Source: Sphingopyxis sp. HIX
GTDB lineage: Bacteria; Pseudomonadota; Alphaproteobacteria; Sphingomonadales; Sphingomonadaceae
Direction: 5' to 3'
NCBI RefSeq assembly: GCF_001468285.1
Contig: NZ_LNSB01000019.1
Span: 24,449-88,448, forward strand
DNA length: 64,000 nt
Below the pieces are notes generated by a model. That model made no database searches and was not told where the DNA came from. It saw nothing but the letters and a program-made list of their open reading frames with translations. Numbering within the stretch: position 1 is the stretch's first letter; the number at the start of each line of letters is the position of its first letter. The translations under genes were made by a program, and so were the position numbers. Below, one piece after another: positions 8,490 to 17,548 of the stretch.

Positions 8490-9848
8490 GTGAGCAGGGC
8501 CAGCGCCTCCGAACTGCGGGCGATCGGTTATTCCGCGGGGAACCTCGGCAAGAACCTGCTCTGGTCGGCGGCGGACCTGACCCTGCTTTTCATCCTGACC
8601 GACATCCTCGGGCTCCCGCCGGGTTTCGCGGGGACCGTCATGATGCTCGCGCTGGTCGGCGACATGGTCATCGATCTCAGCGCGGGACGCCTCGCGGCCG
8701 CCGCGGAGCGCCACGGGATCGGCTATGGCCACATGCTGTGGCTGTTCGCGCCCGCGTGCGCGGCATCCTTCGCGCTGCTCTATGCGCTGGCGGGGGAGGG
8801 AAGCGGCGACGCTGCGGGCATCGTCCTCGCGCTCGTCGCCTTCCGGATTTTCTACGGGCTTCTCGACATCCCGCACAACGCGATGATGCCCCATGTCGTG
8901 ACCGACAGCCGCGCGAGGGGGAGGGTATCGGGCTATCGCTATATCTTCAGTTCGATTGCGACCCTGCTCGTCACGCTGTGGCTGGCGCCCGAGGTCAGCG
9001 CAGCATCGCTCTCGGGCAAGAGCGCCGATCTCGAGACCTTCGGTATCGTGGCGGCCGGCCTCTCCGTCCTGACCTTGTGGATCGCCGCCAGCTGCTTTCG
9101 TGCCCCTGTCCGGACGCCGGAAATCCCGCCCGGCCGTGTGCGTATCCTGCCGAGGTTCAGCACGGATTATGTGAAGCTTCTCGTTCTGGGGCTGTTGGCC
9201 GGCGGTGCATCGGCGATGTTCGCGCGCTCGATGATCTATTACGGTACCCATTATCTCGCCGACGCGGAGGCCGCCGCCCGGATCCTCTCTGCGCTCGTCC
9301 TCGGCCAGCTGGCCGGAACGATCGTGTGGAGTACGGCCAGCCAGCGCTTCGATTCCCGCCACGTGCTCGCCTCTGCCAATGCGGTCTCGGCTCTTCTCGT
9401 GCCGGCTTTTCTCCTTCTGCCCACCGATTTGCAGCCCGCCGGCGGTTTCCTGATCGGTGCCGCCCTCGCGGGCGTCTTCGCCTTGCCCTGGGCGATATTG
9501 TCGGATGTCATCGACGCGGACGATGTGCGCTTCGGCTGCCGCTACGAGCCTCAGGCCGTCAGCCTGTTCGTGACGGTGCTGAAGGGCGGGGCTGCGCTCG
9601 GCATCGCCGCCATGGGCTGGACGCTCGATGCCGTTGGCTACGATGGGGCGGGCAGCCGCTCGCCCGCCATCGCCACAGCCGTCGTCGGCCTCACGATCCT
9701 TCCCGCGGCGCTGGGCGGTCTGGCTGCGAGCGTGATCGCCTGGTCGCTGAAGGGCGGACACGCGTCGCACGCCCGGCATCTCGAACAACTGGCAAACCGG
9801 CGCTCGGCCGGGCCGCTGGCTGACAAGAAGCCAGACGGAGACATCTGA
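8490..9848 (+). CDS. MFS sugar:cation symporter, GPH family
   Basis: 452 residues with about 12 hydrophobic segments. The N-terminus (IGYSAGNLGKNLLWS) and the loop near residues 335-360 (SDVIDADDVRFGCRYEPQ) match the glycoside-pentoside-hexuronide:cation symporter pattern. The proposed start is GTG 8490, 4 nt after the preceding stop; no ATG fits better. It would move the sugar across the inner membrane after the TonB receptor at 5421 has taken it into the periplasm. Last gene of the putative operon 5421-9848. Confidence 0.85.
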   Translation: MSRASASELRAIGYSAGNLGKNLLWSAADLTLLFILTDILGLPPGFAGTVMMLALVGDMVIDLSAGRLAAAAERHGIGYGHMLWLFAPACAASFALLYALAGEGSGDAAGIVLALVAFRIFYGLLDIPHNAMMPHVVTDSRARGRVSGYRYIFSSIATLLVTLWLAPEVSAASLSGKSADLETFGIVAAGLSVLTLWIAASCFRAPVRTPEIPPGRVRILPRFSTDYVKLLVLGLLAGGASAMFARSMIYYGTHYLADAEAAARILSALVLGQLAGTIVWSTASQRFDSRHVLASANAVSALLVPAFLLLPTDLQPAGGFLIGAALAGVFALPWAILSDVIDADDVRFGCRYEPQAVSLFVTVLKGGAALGIAAMGWTLDAVGYDGAGSRSPAIATAVVGLTILPAALGGLAASVIAWSLKGGHASHARHLEQLANRRSAGPLADKKPDGDI

Positions 9849-9855
9849 CGGCAAT

Positions 9856-9895
9856 GCCGGGGCCGCTCGCGGGAATCCGGCGCGGCCTTTGATTT
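9856..9895. terminator. Possible bidirectional terminator
   Basis: Between two convergent genes. GGCCGC (9861-9866) can pair with GCGGCC (9882-9887), followed by TTTGATTTT on the plus strand. Weak but suitably placed. Confidence 0.35.
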
Positions 9896-9902
9896 TCGGG
9901 AA

Positions 9903-11318
9903 TCAGGCAGGGATATAGATGCTCTGCGGCGCCATATATTCGAGCATGCCCTCCAGGCCGTTCTCGATCCCGAAGCCGCTCTGCTTGTGGCCCGCAAAGG
10001 GCGTGTCGGGACGCAGCATCAGATTCTGGTTGATCCAGACCGTGCCCGTCTCGAGACGGCGCGCGATCGCCACCGCCTGGTCGATATCCTTCGACCAGAC
10101 CGCCCCGGCAAGGCCGTAATCGCTGGCATTGGCGCGATCGACGACCTCGTCGACCTCGTCGAAGCGCATCATCGGCAGCACGGGGCCAAAGGCTCCCTCC
10201 TGCACCACCGGCGAATCCTCGGGCGGATTGTCGACGATGGTGACGGGGATGAAATAGCCGCCGGTATCGGGTCCCGCCGGGCCCTCGACGAGGGTGAGGC
10301 CATCGGCGCGGGCATCGGCGATCAGCGCGGTGACGCGCTCGAACTGGCGGCGGTTCTGCAGGGGGCCGAGCACGGTGCCCTGCTCGCTGCCGTCGCCGAG
10401 CTTCACCGCCTGCGCGATGGCGGCTAGGCGGTCGCGTAGGGCGTCGTAGATATCGTTGTGGACATAGAGGCGCTTGGTCGCGACGCAGATCTGCGCGCTG
10501 TTGAAGAAGGCGCCGAAGAAGATCTTCTGGGCGACCTCGTCGAGGTCGACGTCGGGCAGGACGATCGCGGCGTCGTTGCCGCCGAGTTCGAGCGTCAGGC
10601 GCTTCAGGTCCTTCGCGGCGCTTTCCATCACGCGCTTGCCCGTCGCGGTCGAGCCGGTGAACGAGATTTTGGCGAAGCCCGGATGTGCGGTCATCAGCGG
10701 GCCGAGCGCGTCGCCGCCCGAGATGATGTTGAGCACCCCCGCCGGGAAGACGTCCTTCAGCAGTTCGCCGATCTTGAGCATGCAGAGCGGGGTGAAGGGC
10801 GACGGCTTCAGCACCATCGTGTTGCCCGCGGCGAGCGCGGGGGCGACCTTCCAGATCGACAGGTTCACCGGGAAATTCCACGGCGAGATCGCGCAGACGG
10901 CGCCGAGCGGCACATAATGGGTTTCGATGCGCTGGCCGTCGCCCTTGTCGATCACATGCACCGGCGGCGTCATCGCGGCATAGGCGCGGAGCCAGGCGAC
11001 GGCGATGCCGATCTCGGACCGGGCGCCGTCGGTGGGGCGCCCCTGTTCGCGGGTGAAGAGGCGCGCGAGCTGCTCGGCGTTGGCGGCCAATATGTCGGCG
11101 GCCTTGAGCAGGCAGGCCTGGCGTTCCGCGACCGGCACGTTGCGCCAGCTCTTGAAGGCGCGGTTCGCGGCCGCCACGGCGGCGTCGAGCTGCGCCTCCG
11201 AGCAATCGGGAGCGGAAGCGAAGACCTCGCCGGTCGCGGGATTGATCACCTCGATCGCGGCTTCGCTGCCCACGAGCGCGCCGTCGATCAGCATCGAATA
11301 GCCGGTGTCGAAATTCAT
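9903..11318 (-). CDS. NAD(P)-dependent aldehyde dehydrogenase
   Basis: 471 residues, full length for the ALDH superfamily. Catalytic Cys278 (NSAQICVATK), general base Glu244 (LTLELGG) and Asn148 (PWNFP) are all present, with the NAD-binding motif FTGSTATGK near 220-228. It oxidises an aldehyde to an acid in the cytoplasm. It is divergent from the TetR gene at 11413, and the gap holds two copies of a 16-bp palindrome that recurs upstream of the molybdopterin oxidoreductase. A role in the cluster's catabolic pathway is inferred; the substrate is unknown. Confidence 0.93.
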   Translation of the reverse strand: MNFDTGYSMLIDGALVGSEAAIEVINPATGEVFASAPDCSEAQLDAAVAAANRAFKSWRNVPVAERQACLLKAADILAANAEQLARLFTREQGRPTDGARSEIGIAVAWLRAYAAMTPPVHVIDKGDGQRIETHYVPLGAVCAISPWNFPVNLSIWKVAPALAAGNTMVLKPSPFTPLCMLKIGELLKDVFPAGVLNIISGGDALGPLMTAHPGFAKISFTGSTATGKRVMESAAKDLKRLTLELGGNDAAIVLPDVDLDEVAQKIFFGAFFNSAQICVATKRLYVHNDIYDALRDRLAAIAQAVKLGDGSEQGTVLGPLQNRRQFERVTALIADARADGLTLVEGPAGPDTGGYFIPVTIVDNPPEDSPVVQEGAFGPVLPMMRFDEVDEVVDRANASDYGLAGAVWSKDIDQAVAIARRLETGTVWINQNLMLRPDTPFAGHKQSGFGIENGLEGMLEYMAPQSIYIPA

Positions 11319-11349
11319 GGGGCCTCTCCTGCGATCCGATTGACTCGGG

Positions 11350-11388
11350 TTAAATGTCCATTTAAGCCGCGATTAAATGAACATTTAA
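11350..11388. promoter_or_regulatory. Two TTAAATGnnCATTTAA operators
   Basis: Perfect 7-bp-arm palindromes at 11350-11365 (TTAAATGTCCATTTAA) and 11373-11388 (TTAAATGAACATTTAA), 23 bp centre to centre, between divergent ALDH and TetR genes. A third copy lies at 17488-17503. Binding by the adjacent TetR is inferred. Confidence 0.8.
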
Positions 11389-11412
11389 ATCGCGTCAAGG
11401 AGAGGAGCCGCG

Positions 11413-12063
11413 ATGGGCATGGCCGAGGGCGGGGCCAAAGGCGGGGCCGTAGACCAGTCCGCGCAGCCGGCGACCGCGCAGCGGATCGTCGATGCCGCGC
11501 GCAGCCTGATGATCGAGCGCGACCTGCTCGAAGTGTCGATCGCCGACATCTCCGAACGCGCGGGGACCAATGTTGCGCTGGTCAGCTATTATTTCGGCAA
11601 TCGTGAGGGGCTGATGATCGCGATCGTCGAGGGCGACGCGCGCCGCGCCGCGGGGCATCTCGACCGCCTGCTCGCCGCGGACATGACGCCGACCGCCAAG
11701 ATGGAGCGGCATATCCGTGGGATGATCGAGGCTTATTTCGATCGGCCCTATCTCAACCGCCTGCTCCACAAACTGCTTCGCGAAGCTTCTCCGCAAGCGT
11801 CGGCGAAGGTGGGTGCGAGCTTCGTCCGGCCCGTCACCGAGGCGCGGCGCGCGATGATCGCCGACGGCGTGGCGCGCGGCGAGTTCCGTGCGGTCGATGC
11901 CGACCTGGTCAGCTTCGCGATCGACGGCGCCTGCGCGCATCTCTTTTCGTCGGAGCAGTCGCGCCGCACGGTGCTGGGCGACGGCTCGCTCGATCATAAC
12001 CTGATCGATCGTTATGTCGTCACCGTCACCGACCTGATCGTCGGCGGGCTGCTCGCGCGCTAG
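11413..12063 (+). CDS. TetR/AcrR-family regulator
   Basis: 216 residues. The N-terminal TetR helix-turn-helix spans about residues 24-70 (IVDAARSLM...ISERAGTNVALVSYYFGNREGLM). The C-terminal ligand domain is not assignable to a known subgroup. Start ATG 11413 follows GAGAGGAG. It is divergent from the aldehyde dehydrogenase, and two perfect palindromes lie just upstream of both genes, so it probably represses itself and ALDH. The same palindrome before the molybdopterin oxidoreductase suggests that gene is also a target. Its stop overlaps the stop of the convergent SDR. Confidence 0.9.
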   Translation: MGMAEGGAKGGAVDQSAQPATAQRIVDAARSLMIERDLLEVSIADISERAGTNVALVSYYFGNREGLMIAIVEGDARRAAGHLDRLLAADMTPTAKMERHIRGMIEAYFDRPYLNRLLHKLLREASPQASAKVGASFVRPVTEARRAMIADGVARGEFRAVDADLVSFAIDGACAHLFSSEQSRRTVLGDGSLDHNLIDRYVVTVTDLIVGGLLAR

Positions 12064-12845
12064 TCGGCGAGCGCCGCCTGCGGGTTGAAACCCAGCGTCG
12101 CCGAATAGCCGCCGTCGACCCCGATCGACTGGCCGCAGACGAACGAGGCGGCGTCGGACAGCAGCCAGACGATCGCCGCGGCGCTTTCCTCGGGCGTGCC
12201 GAAGCGGCCGATCGGGTGCATCTTCGCCGCGCCGCGCATCGCCTCCTCATTGCCCTGCAGCACGCGGTGCAGCATCGGCGTTTCGGTGCCCGCCGGGGCG
12301 ATCATGTTGACCCGGATGCCGCGCCCCGCCTGCTCGACCGCCGCCGAGCGGGTGAGCGCCCACACCGCGTGCTTCGACGCGGCATAGACCGACTGGCCCA
12401 CCAGCCCGGTAAAGGATCCGACCGACCCGACGTTGACGATCGCGCCGCCGCGGTCGCCCATCGCCGCGATCTCGGCGCGCATCGCGAAAAAGACGCCGCG
12501 CGCGTTCACGTCCATGATCTCGGCATAATCGGCGTCGGTGAGCGCGTGCATCGGTGCCATGCGCCCCTCGACCCCGGCGTTGTTCACCGCGCCGTCGATC
12601 CGGCCGAAGCCGTCGGCGGCGGCCGACACGAAGCTGTTCACGGCGTCGGAGGAGCGCACGTCGACCGGCAGCCCCAGCGTACGCGGCGCCCCCGCCTGTG
12701 CGGCTTCGGCAGCGACCGCCTCGGCCTTGGCGCGGTCGCGCGCGCCGACGACGACGGTCGCGCCCGCCTGGCCGCAGGCGATGGCGGTCGCGCGCCCGAT
12801 GCCCGTCGATCCGCCGACGATCAGGATGACCTTGTCCGGGAGCAT
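12060..12845 (-). CDS. Short-chain dehydrogenase/reductase
   Basis: 261 residues from ATG 12845; longer in-frame sequence runs through the upstream amidohydrolase gene and is not used. Classical SDR features: cofactor motif GGSTGIGR (11-18), NNAG (88-91), catalytic Ser141, Tyr154 and Lys158 (YAASK), and a C-terminal GQSIGVDGGYS. NAD(P)-dependent oxidation or reduction of an alcohol/ketone. It starts 7 nt after the amidohydrolase stop, so they form an operon controlled by the operator at 14634. Confidence 0.9.
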   Translation of the reverse strand: MLPDKVILIVGGSTGIGRATAIACGQAGATVVVGARDRAKAEAVAAEAAQAGAPRTLGLPVDVRSSDAVNSFVSAAADGFGRIDGAVNNAGVEGRMAPMHALTDADYAEIMDVNARGVFFAMRAEIAAMGDRGGAIVNVGSVGSFTGLVGQSVYAASKHAVWALTRSAAVEQAGRGIRVNMIAPAGTETPMLHRVLQGNEEAMRGAAKMHPIGRFGTPEESAAAIVWLLSDAASFVCGQSIGVDGGYSATLGFNPQAALAD

Positions 12846-12852
12846 GAAGCGA

Positions 12853-14595
12853 TCAGGCCGCGCGCGCGATCTGCGGCCGCGGGGCGGCGTCGCCGAGGTA
12901 AACCCCCGGCGTCGCGCCGAGCGGGCGGTCGCGCTCGAAGGTCTGCTCGCCGTTGACGAAAATCTGGCGATAGCCGCCGGCACGCGCCTTGCGCCGCCAG
13001 TCGCCCCCCGGCTGGTCGTGGACGACGTCGAACCGGTCCTGGTCGAAATAGAGCTCGTCCAGGTCATAGATCAGCATATCGGCCGCCATGCCCTCGAGCA
13101 GCGCGCCGCGATCCTTGATCCCCATCGCGCGCGCGGGCTGGTACGACAGGCGGTAATGCATCTCCTCGAGCGACAGGAAGTCATTGTCGCGCGCGAGCCA
13201 CAGGATCAGGTCGGTGGTCCATTGGCCGCCGCTGAAATTCTTGGTGTGTGCGCCGCCGTCCGACGCGCCCGCGAGCACGCGGCCGTTCGACAGCAGGTCG
13301 GCGACCTTGGCGGGGTCGATCGCGATGCCCGGCGTCTTGAGCTCGATGCGCAAGTCGCTTTCCAGCGCGGTGTCGATGAAGGCGTCGACCTCGCTCTTGC
13401 CCTCGGCGGCGGCGATTTCGCCGAGTGTCTTGCCAAGATACGCCTTGGGATCGTTCGAGCCGGGACCCATGCCGATGACGGTATAATCGGCGAGTCCGCC
13501 CGCGGTCGCCTCGAACATCACGGGGTCGTAACTTTCGTTGAAGCGGCGGCGGAAATCGGGATCGAGCAGCTTGGCGCGCTTGTCGGCGGGGTCCTTGCAG
13601 AAGGTCAGCTCGCGATAGACGTCGAGCGCGTCGAGCGAGCAGCCGGGCGAATTGAACAGCTCGGTCTCGTTCCACGCGCGGCAGATGACCGTCGCGGCGT
13701 ACATCTCGACGCCCTCCTCTTCGTTCATCGCGTCGAGCCAAGCCATGCTCTGGCGGTGGAGGTCGGGGGTATATTCGCTGACCGAGAAGACATTGTGCAG
13801 GATCGGGCGCCCGGTTTCGCGCGCCAATTTTTCGCTGATGCTGCGGTCGCCGACCGGTCCGATCTGCGATATGACCTGGATCATGCCCTCCTGCCGCTCG
13901 CTGAGCGCGCGCGCCATCGCACAGGCATCGTCCGGGTGCATCACATCGGTCGGCATCGGCGATCCGTCGACGTCGACATGGTTGTTCTCGTGCCCCATGA
14001 AGCTCAGCGACAGGCCGCAGGCGCCGGCGTCCATCGCTTCGTGGATCAAGCCCTTGATCGTCTCGATCTCGGCCGCGGTCGGCCGGCGGTGCTTCGCCTC
14101 CTCGCCCATGACATAGAACATCACCGCATTGAGCGGCAGGAACATCGTCAGATTGACGGCCTTGGGCGTCCGCCGCATCGCCTCGACCAGCTCGGGAAAA
14201 GTCTCCCACGACCAGGGGAGCGCGGTCTGCATCTGGATCGCGGGGACCTGTTCGGTCGTCTCCATCATCAGCATCGCGCGCTCGCGGTCCTGCACATGGA
14301 CGGGCGCGAAGCCGAAGCCGCAATTGCCGGTGACGACGGTGGTGATGCCATTCTCGCCCGCGTTCGAGCAGGTCGGGTCCCAGAAGATCTGCGCGTCATA
14401 ATGGGTGTGGGTGTCGATATGGCCGGGCGCGACGATCAGGCCGTCGGCGTCGATCACGCGCGCGCTGCCGGGGTCGGCGATCGGGCCGACGCGCGCGATC
14501 TTGCCGTCCTTGATCCCGATGTCCGATTTGAAGCGCGGAAAGCGCGTTCCGTCGATGATCGTCCCGTTCTTGATGACGAGGTCGAAACCGTACAT
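12853..14595 (-). CDS. Amidohydrolase, N-acyl-D-amino-acid deacylase type
   Basis: 580 residues from ATG 14595. The start is set by the family N-terminus (MYGFDLVIKNGTIIDG) and by the operator lying just upstream. The metal-binding motif DTHTHYD (61-67) and GITTVVTGNCGFG (about 81-93) are typical of D-aminoacylase/D-hydantoinase-like amidohydrolases; GASDGGAHT lies near the C-terminus. These enzymes hydrolyse amides or cyclic amides using zinc, in the cytoplasm. Members of this subgroup are often found in catabolic clusters with unknown substrates. Together with P450 and SDRs it may act on an acylated or lactam-like substrate (inference). Confidence 0.88.
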   Translation of the reverse strand: MYGFDLVIKNGTIIDGTRFPRFKSDIGIKDGKIARVGPIADPGSARVIDADGLIVAPGHIDTHTHYDAQIFWDPTCSNAGENGITTVVTGNCGFGFAPVHVQDRERAMLMMETTEQVPAIQMQTALPWSWETFPELVEAMRRTPKAVNLTMFLPLNAVMFYVMGEEAKHRRPTAAEIETIKGLIHEAMDAGACGLSLSFMGHENNHVDVDGSPMPTDVMHPDDACAMARALSERQEGMIQVISQIGPVGDRSISEKLARETGRPILHNVFSVSEYTPDLHRQSMAWLDAMNEEEGVEMYAATVICRAWNETELFNSPGCSLDALDVYRELTFCKDPADKRAKLLDPDFRRRFNESYDPVMFEATAGGLADYTVIGMGPGSNDPKAYLGKTLGEIAAAEGKSEVDAFIDTALESDLRIELKTPGIAIDPAKVADLLSNGRVLAGASDGGAHTKNFSGGQWTTDLILWLARDNDFLSLEEMHYRLSYQPARAMGIKDRGALLEGMAADMLIYDLDELYFDQDRFDVVHDQPGGDWRRKARAGGYRQIFVNGEQTFERDRPLGATPGVYLGDAAPRPQIARAA

Positions 14596-14633
14596 GACAA
14601 ATCTCCCGGTATGTCGTTTCCGGGCAAGAATGC

Positions 14634-14653
14634 GACAAAAAATAATTTTCGTC
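14634..14653. promoter_or_regulatory. GACrAA-type operator, copy 1
   Basis: GACAAAAAATAATTTTCGTC, a 20-bp imperfect palindrome (8 of 10 positions pair) between the divergent amidohydrolase and TetR 14683. The flanks TGC and AAATT are shared with the copy at 23383. Confidence 0.78.
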
Positions 14654-14682
14654 AAATTTTCAGATTTTCTGCGGGTTGAACG

Positions 14683-15279
14683 ATGGATCATGAACTCGAA
14701 ACCGAGGTGGCACGGCGGACGCAGGCGCGCATTTTGGACGCCGCGAATCAGGTGATCGCCAAGGTCGGCTACAAGAGGCTGCGGATGGAGGCGGTGGCCA
14801 AAGGCTCGGGGATCACGCGCCAGACCATCTATAATTATTTCCCCAACAAGCAGCAGCTGGCGACCGCGGTGCTGCTGCGCGAGGGCGCGCTGGTCAACGA
14901 GCGCGCCAAGGAAAATATCCCCGATGATCTGGAGGGCGGGGCGCTGCTGTCGGCGGCGGTCATCGCGCTGGTCGATGCCGCGCGCGCGATGCCGATCTTC
15001 GAGGGCATGTTCGAGGAAGGCTCGGTCGGTTTCGTCAACGAACTCGCCGAACATTCGCGCGTGATCGAACTGATGATGCACGAATATTGGTCGCCGGTGA
15101 TCGAACGGCTGCGCGCGACCGGCGAGGTGCGAACCGACATTCCGGTCGAGCGGCTCGAATGGTGGCTGAGCTTCGTCTATCGCGCGCTGCTCGCGCGCCC
15201 GCCCGAGGACCTCGACGACCGCGCCGCGATGGACGCGCTCGTGCGCGACTTCCTCGGCCCCAGCGTGATGGGGCGTTAG
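14683..15279 (+). CDS. TetR/AcrR-family regulator
   Basis: 198 residues from ATG 14683. TetR helix-turn-helix at about residues 11-57 (ARILDAANQVIAKVGYKRL... ITRQTIYNYFPNKQQL). It is divergent from the amidohydrolase/SDR operon with a 20-bp palindrome in between. The same palindrome occurs before the TonB receptor/P450 pair (17529) and the kinase/CrtC-like pair (23383), so this protein is the best candidate for a local regulator of all three operons. The ligand is unknown, probably a pathway intermediate. Confidence 0.9.
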   Translation: MDHELETEVARRTQARILDAANQVIAKVGYKRLRMEAVAKGSGITRQTIYNYFPNKQQLATAVLLREGALVNERAKENIPDDLEGGALLSAAVIALVDAARAMPIFEGMFEEGSVGFVNELAEHSRVIELMMHEYWSPVIERLRATGEVRTDIPVERLEWWLSFVYRALLARPPEDLDDRAAMDALVRDFLGPSVMGR

Positions 15280-15288
15280 GGACCCTGA

Positions 15289-17442
15289 TCAGGCCGCAAT
15301 CGGCGTCACCGCCACCGGGATGCCGTCGATGAAGGTCGTCCCCGACACGCGCTCGACCGCGGCCGGACCCAGTCCGAGCAGCAGGTTGATGTTCGCGCCG
15401 GGCAGCGTGTTCGCGTGGCGCCAGCCGCCATTATGCCCCCAGCCGTGCGGGTAGCAGACCGCGCCCTCGACGACATCGTCGCTGACCTCGACGACGACCT
15501 CGACCGCGCCATGATCGTTCGACACAAGCGCGCGGCCGCCATCGGCCAGGCCGTGCCGCGCCGCATCGGCGGGGTGGACGAGCAGCGCGGGCTCCTGCGA
15601 TCGCGCCAGCTTCTCGGGATTGTGCATCCAGCTGTTCATCGACTTGAGCTTGCGCTGGCTGAACAGCTTGAGCGCCGCCGGCTCGGGCGGCGCGGCGCGA
15701 TGCGCGGCGAAGCGGGCGAATTCCTCGGCCACGATCGGGTGCCATAGCCGGATCTTGCGGTCCTCGGTCGCGAGGTGACCGGCCCAGCCGTCATAGGTGA
15801 GCGGCAGGTCGAGCATCATCCCGTGCGGCATCGCGGCGAGCCGGGCGAAGCTCAGCGCGTCCGCGCCGCGCCGCTTGCCGAGCGGGCCGTGGCGCAGCCC
15901 GAGCTCCACGAGGGTGAGCGGGGTGATCGTCATCCCCTGGCGTTCGAGCCAGCGCAGCCCCGGCGTCGGGGCGACCGAGCCCAGCCCCATGCGCGCGACC
16001 AGATCGTCGAAGATCGCCTTCTCCTCGCGCGCCTCGCCCATCGGCGGCACCGCGGCGCGCGCATATTGGATGAAGGGCCGCACCATGTGCGACAGGCCGA
16101 TCAGCGGGATATCGTCCTTTTCGAGGAAGGTCGCGGCGGGCAGGATATAGTCGGCGAAGCGGTTGGTCTCGGTCATGTACAGGTCGACCGAGAAGAGCAG
16201 GTCGAGCGACTCGAGGGCTTCCTCGAGCCGCTCGCCCCCCGGCGCCGACAGGACAGGGTTACCCGCGATGACCATCATCGCGCGAACCTGGCCCGGGCCA
16301 GGTTCCAATATGTCGTCGGGCAGCGCCGCGGCGGGCATCAGCCCCGCGACGACCGGCAGGTCGCCGATGCGCGTGCGGTGCTCGCCATAGCCCGACAAAG
16401 GCTCGGCCCCCTCGGCGAGCGGGAAGGCGCCGAAGGTCGACCCGCCGACCTGGCCGAACTTGCCGCCCGCGATGTTGATCGCGTCGAGCAGCAGATTGGC
16501 GAGGGTCGAGAAGCGCCCGCGGCACAGGCCGACGCGGCCGTACATCGCGGCGCGCGGCGCGGCGGCGAAGTCGAGCGCCAGCTTTTCGATCGCGGCGCGC
16601 GCGATACCCGTCGCGGCGGCGGCTTCGTCGAGGTCGACGCCGAGCACCGCCGCGCGCAGTTCGCCCCAACCCGTGCAATGCGCGGCGAGGAACGCCTCGT
16701 CGACTGCCTCGGCGTCGATCATCGCCTTCAGCATCGCGGCGTGCAGCCAGGCGTCGGCGTCGGGCCGGATCGCGACATGCTCGTAGCGTTTGGCGGTCTC
16801 GGTGCGCCGCGGGTCGATCACGATCACGCGCCCGCGCGCGGCGATCGCGTCGAGGTCGTGGCGCATGCGCGGCGCGGTGAGCAGCCCGCCGTGCGACACC
16901 AGCGGGTTGGCGCCGGTGACGATCAGCAGGTCGCAGTGCGGCAGGTCGGGGATCGCGTTGCGAAAGGCGACGCCGTAGAGGATCCAGCTCGCGAGGTGGC
17001 GCGAGGTGCTGTCCTGCGATCCCGCGGCATAGAATTTGCTGCTGCCGATCCGCTGCAGGAACCATTGGCTCGACAGGAAGGTGTCGGTCGAAAAGGCGCC
17101 GGGGTTGCCGAAATAGGTCGCGACCGCCTCGGGCCCGTCGCGCGCGATGATCGCCGACAGCCGCGCCGCGATATCGTCCAGCGCCTCGTCCCACGACACT
17201 TCGGCGAATTCGCCCGGTCCGCCGACGCGTTTCAGGGGGCGCAGCACGCGATCGGGGTCGTTGGCGATATCGACGATCGCCGCGCCCTTGACGCAGATAT
17301 GCCCCTGGGTGTGCGGATTGTCGCGGTCGGGCGACAGCTTCACCGGGCGCCCGTCCTCGACGGTGACGACGGTGCCGCAAAAGGCCTCGCACAGCCGGCA
17401 AAAACTGACGTGCTCGCTTCGACTCGCGCCGGTGTCGGCCAT
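15289..17442 (-). CDS. Molybdopterin-dependent oxidoreductase, DMSO-reductase family
   Basis: 717 residues. The N-terminal [4Fe-4S] motif is Cys15-x2-Cys18-x3-Cys22-x27-Cys50. The central molybdopterin domain includes DLLIVTGANPLVSHGG (about 210-225), and a C-terminal molydopterin-dinucleotide-binding domain begins near 600. There is no Tat or Sec signal, so it is cytoplasmic. The family oxidises or reduces small organic substrates; no partner iron-sulfur or membrane subunit is encoded beside it, suggesting a soluble single-subunit type. Its promoter region carries a TTAAATGnnCATTTAA palindrome 46 bp before the start, linking it to TetR 11413. Confidence 0.9.
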   Translation of the reverse strand: MADTGASRSEHVSFCRLCEAFCGTVVTVEDGRPVKLSPDRDNPHTQGHICVKGAAIVDIANDPDRVLRPLKRVGGPGEFAEVSWDEALDDIAARLSAIIARDGPEAVATYFGNPGAFSTDTFLSSQWFLQRIGSSKFYAAGSQDSTSRHLASWILYGVAFRNAIPDLPHCDLLIVTGANPLVSHGGLLTAPRMRHDLDAIAARGRVIVIDPRRTETAKRYEHVAIRPDADAWLHAAMLKAMIDAEAVDEAFLAAHCTGWGELRAAVLGVDLDEAAAATGIARAAIEKLALDFAAAPRAAMYGRVGLCRGRFSTLANLLLDAINIAGGKFGQVGGSTFGAFPLAEGAEPLSGYGEHRTRIGDLPVVAGLMPAAALPDDILEPGPGQVRAMMVIAGNPVLSAPGGERLEEALESLDLLFSVDLYMTETNRFADYILPAATFLEKDDIPLIGLSHMVRPFIQYARAAVPPMGEAREEKAIFDDLVARMGLGSVAPTPGLRWLERQGMTITPLTLVELGLRHGPLGKRRGADALSFARLAAMPHGMMLDLPLTYDGWAGHLATEDRKIRLWHPIVAEEFARFAAHRAAPPEPAALKLFSQRKLKSMNSWMHNPEKLARSQEPALLVHPADAARHGLADGGRALVSNDHGAVEVVVEVSDDVVEGAVCYPHGWGHNGGWRHANTLPGANINLLLGLGPAAVERVSGTTFIDGIPVAVTPIAA

Positions 17443-17487
17443 TTTCCTCTCCGCCCGATGTCCGCCAAAACCCCGCGAAAAAGCTGA

Positions 17488-17503
17488 TTAAATGAGCATT
17501 TAA
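17488..17503. promoter_or_regulatory. TTAAATGnnCATTTAA operator, third copy
   Basis: TTAAATGAGCATTTAA, same perfect arms as the pair at 11350-11388, located 46 nt upstream of the molybdopterin oxidoreductase and just upstream of the -35 of the TonB receptor promoter. Confidence 0.8.
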
Positions 17504-17511
17504 ATGCGCGC

Positions 17512-17540
17512 TTGACAGAATAAAATACGACGAATATTAA
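17512..17540 (+). promoter_or_regulatory. Promoter of TonB receptor/P450 operon
   Basis: Consensus -35 TTGACA (17512-17517), 17-nt spacer, -10 TATTAA (17535-17540). The -10 lies inside the operator at 17529-17548, so a bound repressor would block RNA polymerase. Confidence 0.75.
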
Positions 17541-17548
17541 TTTTTGTC
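17529..17548. promoter_or_regulatory. GACrAA-type operator, copy 2
   Basis: GACGAATATTAATTTTTGTC, 20-bp imperfect palindrome with the same ends and AT core as the copies at 14634 and 23383. It overlaps the -10 of the promoter for the TonB receptor. Confidence 0.78.

Noticed and set aside
12846..13067. Extension of the SDR upstream of 12845
   Set aside because: Lies within the amidohydrolase coding region; Ser/Arg/Thr-rich shadow sequence.
12538..14679. 713-codon plus-strand open frame
   Set aside because: Antisense to the amidohydrolase and SDR, both with complete catalytic motifs.
15775..17487. 570-codon plus-strand open frame
   Set aside because: Antisense to the molybdopterin oxidoreductase, whose Cys motif and domains are clear.
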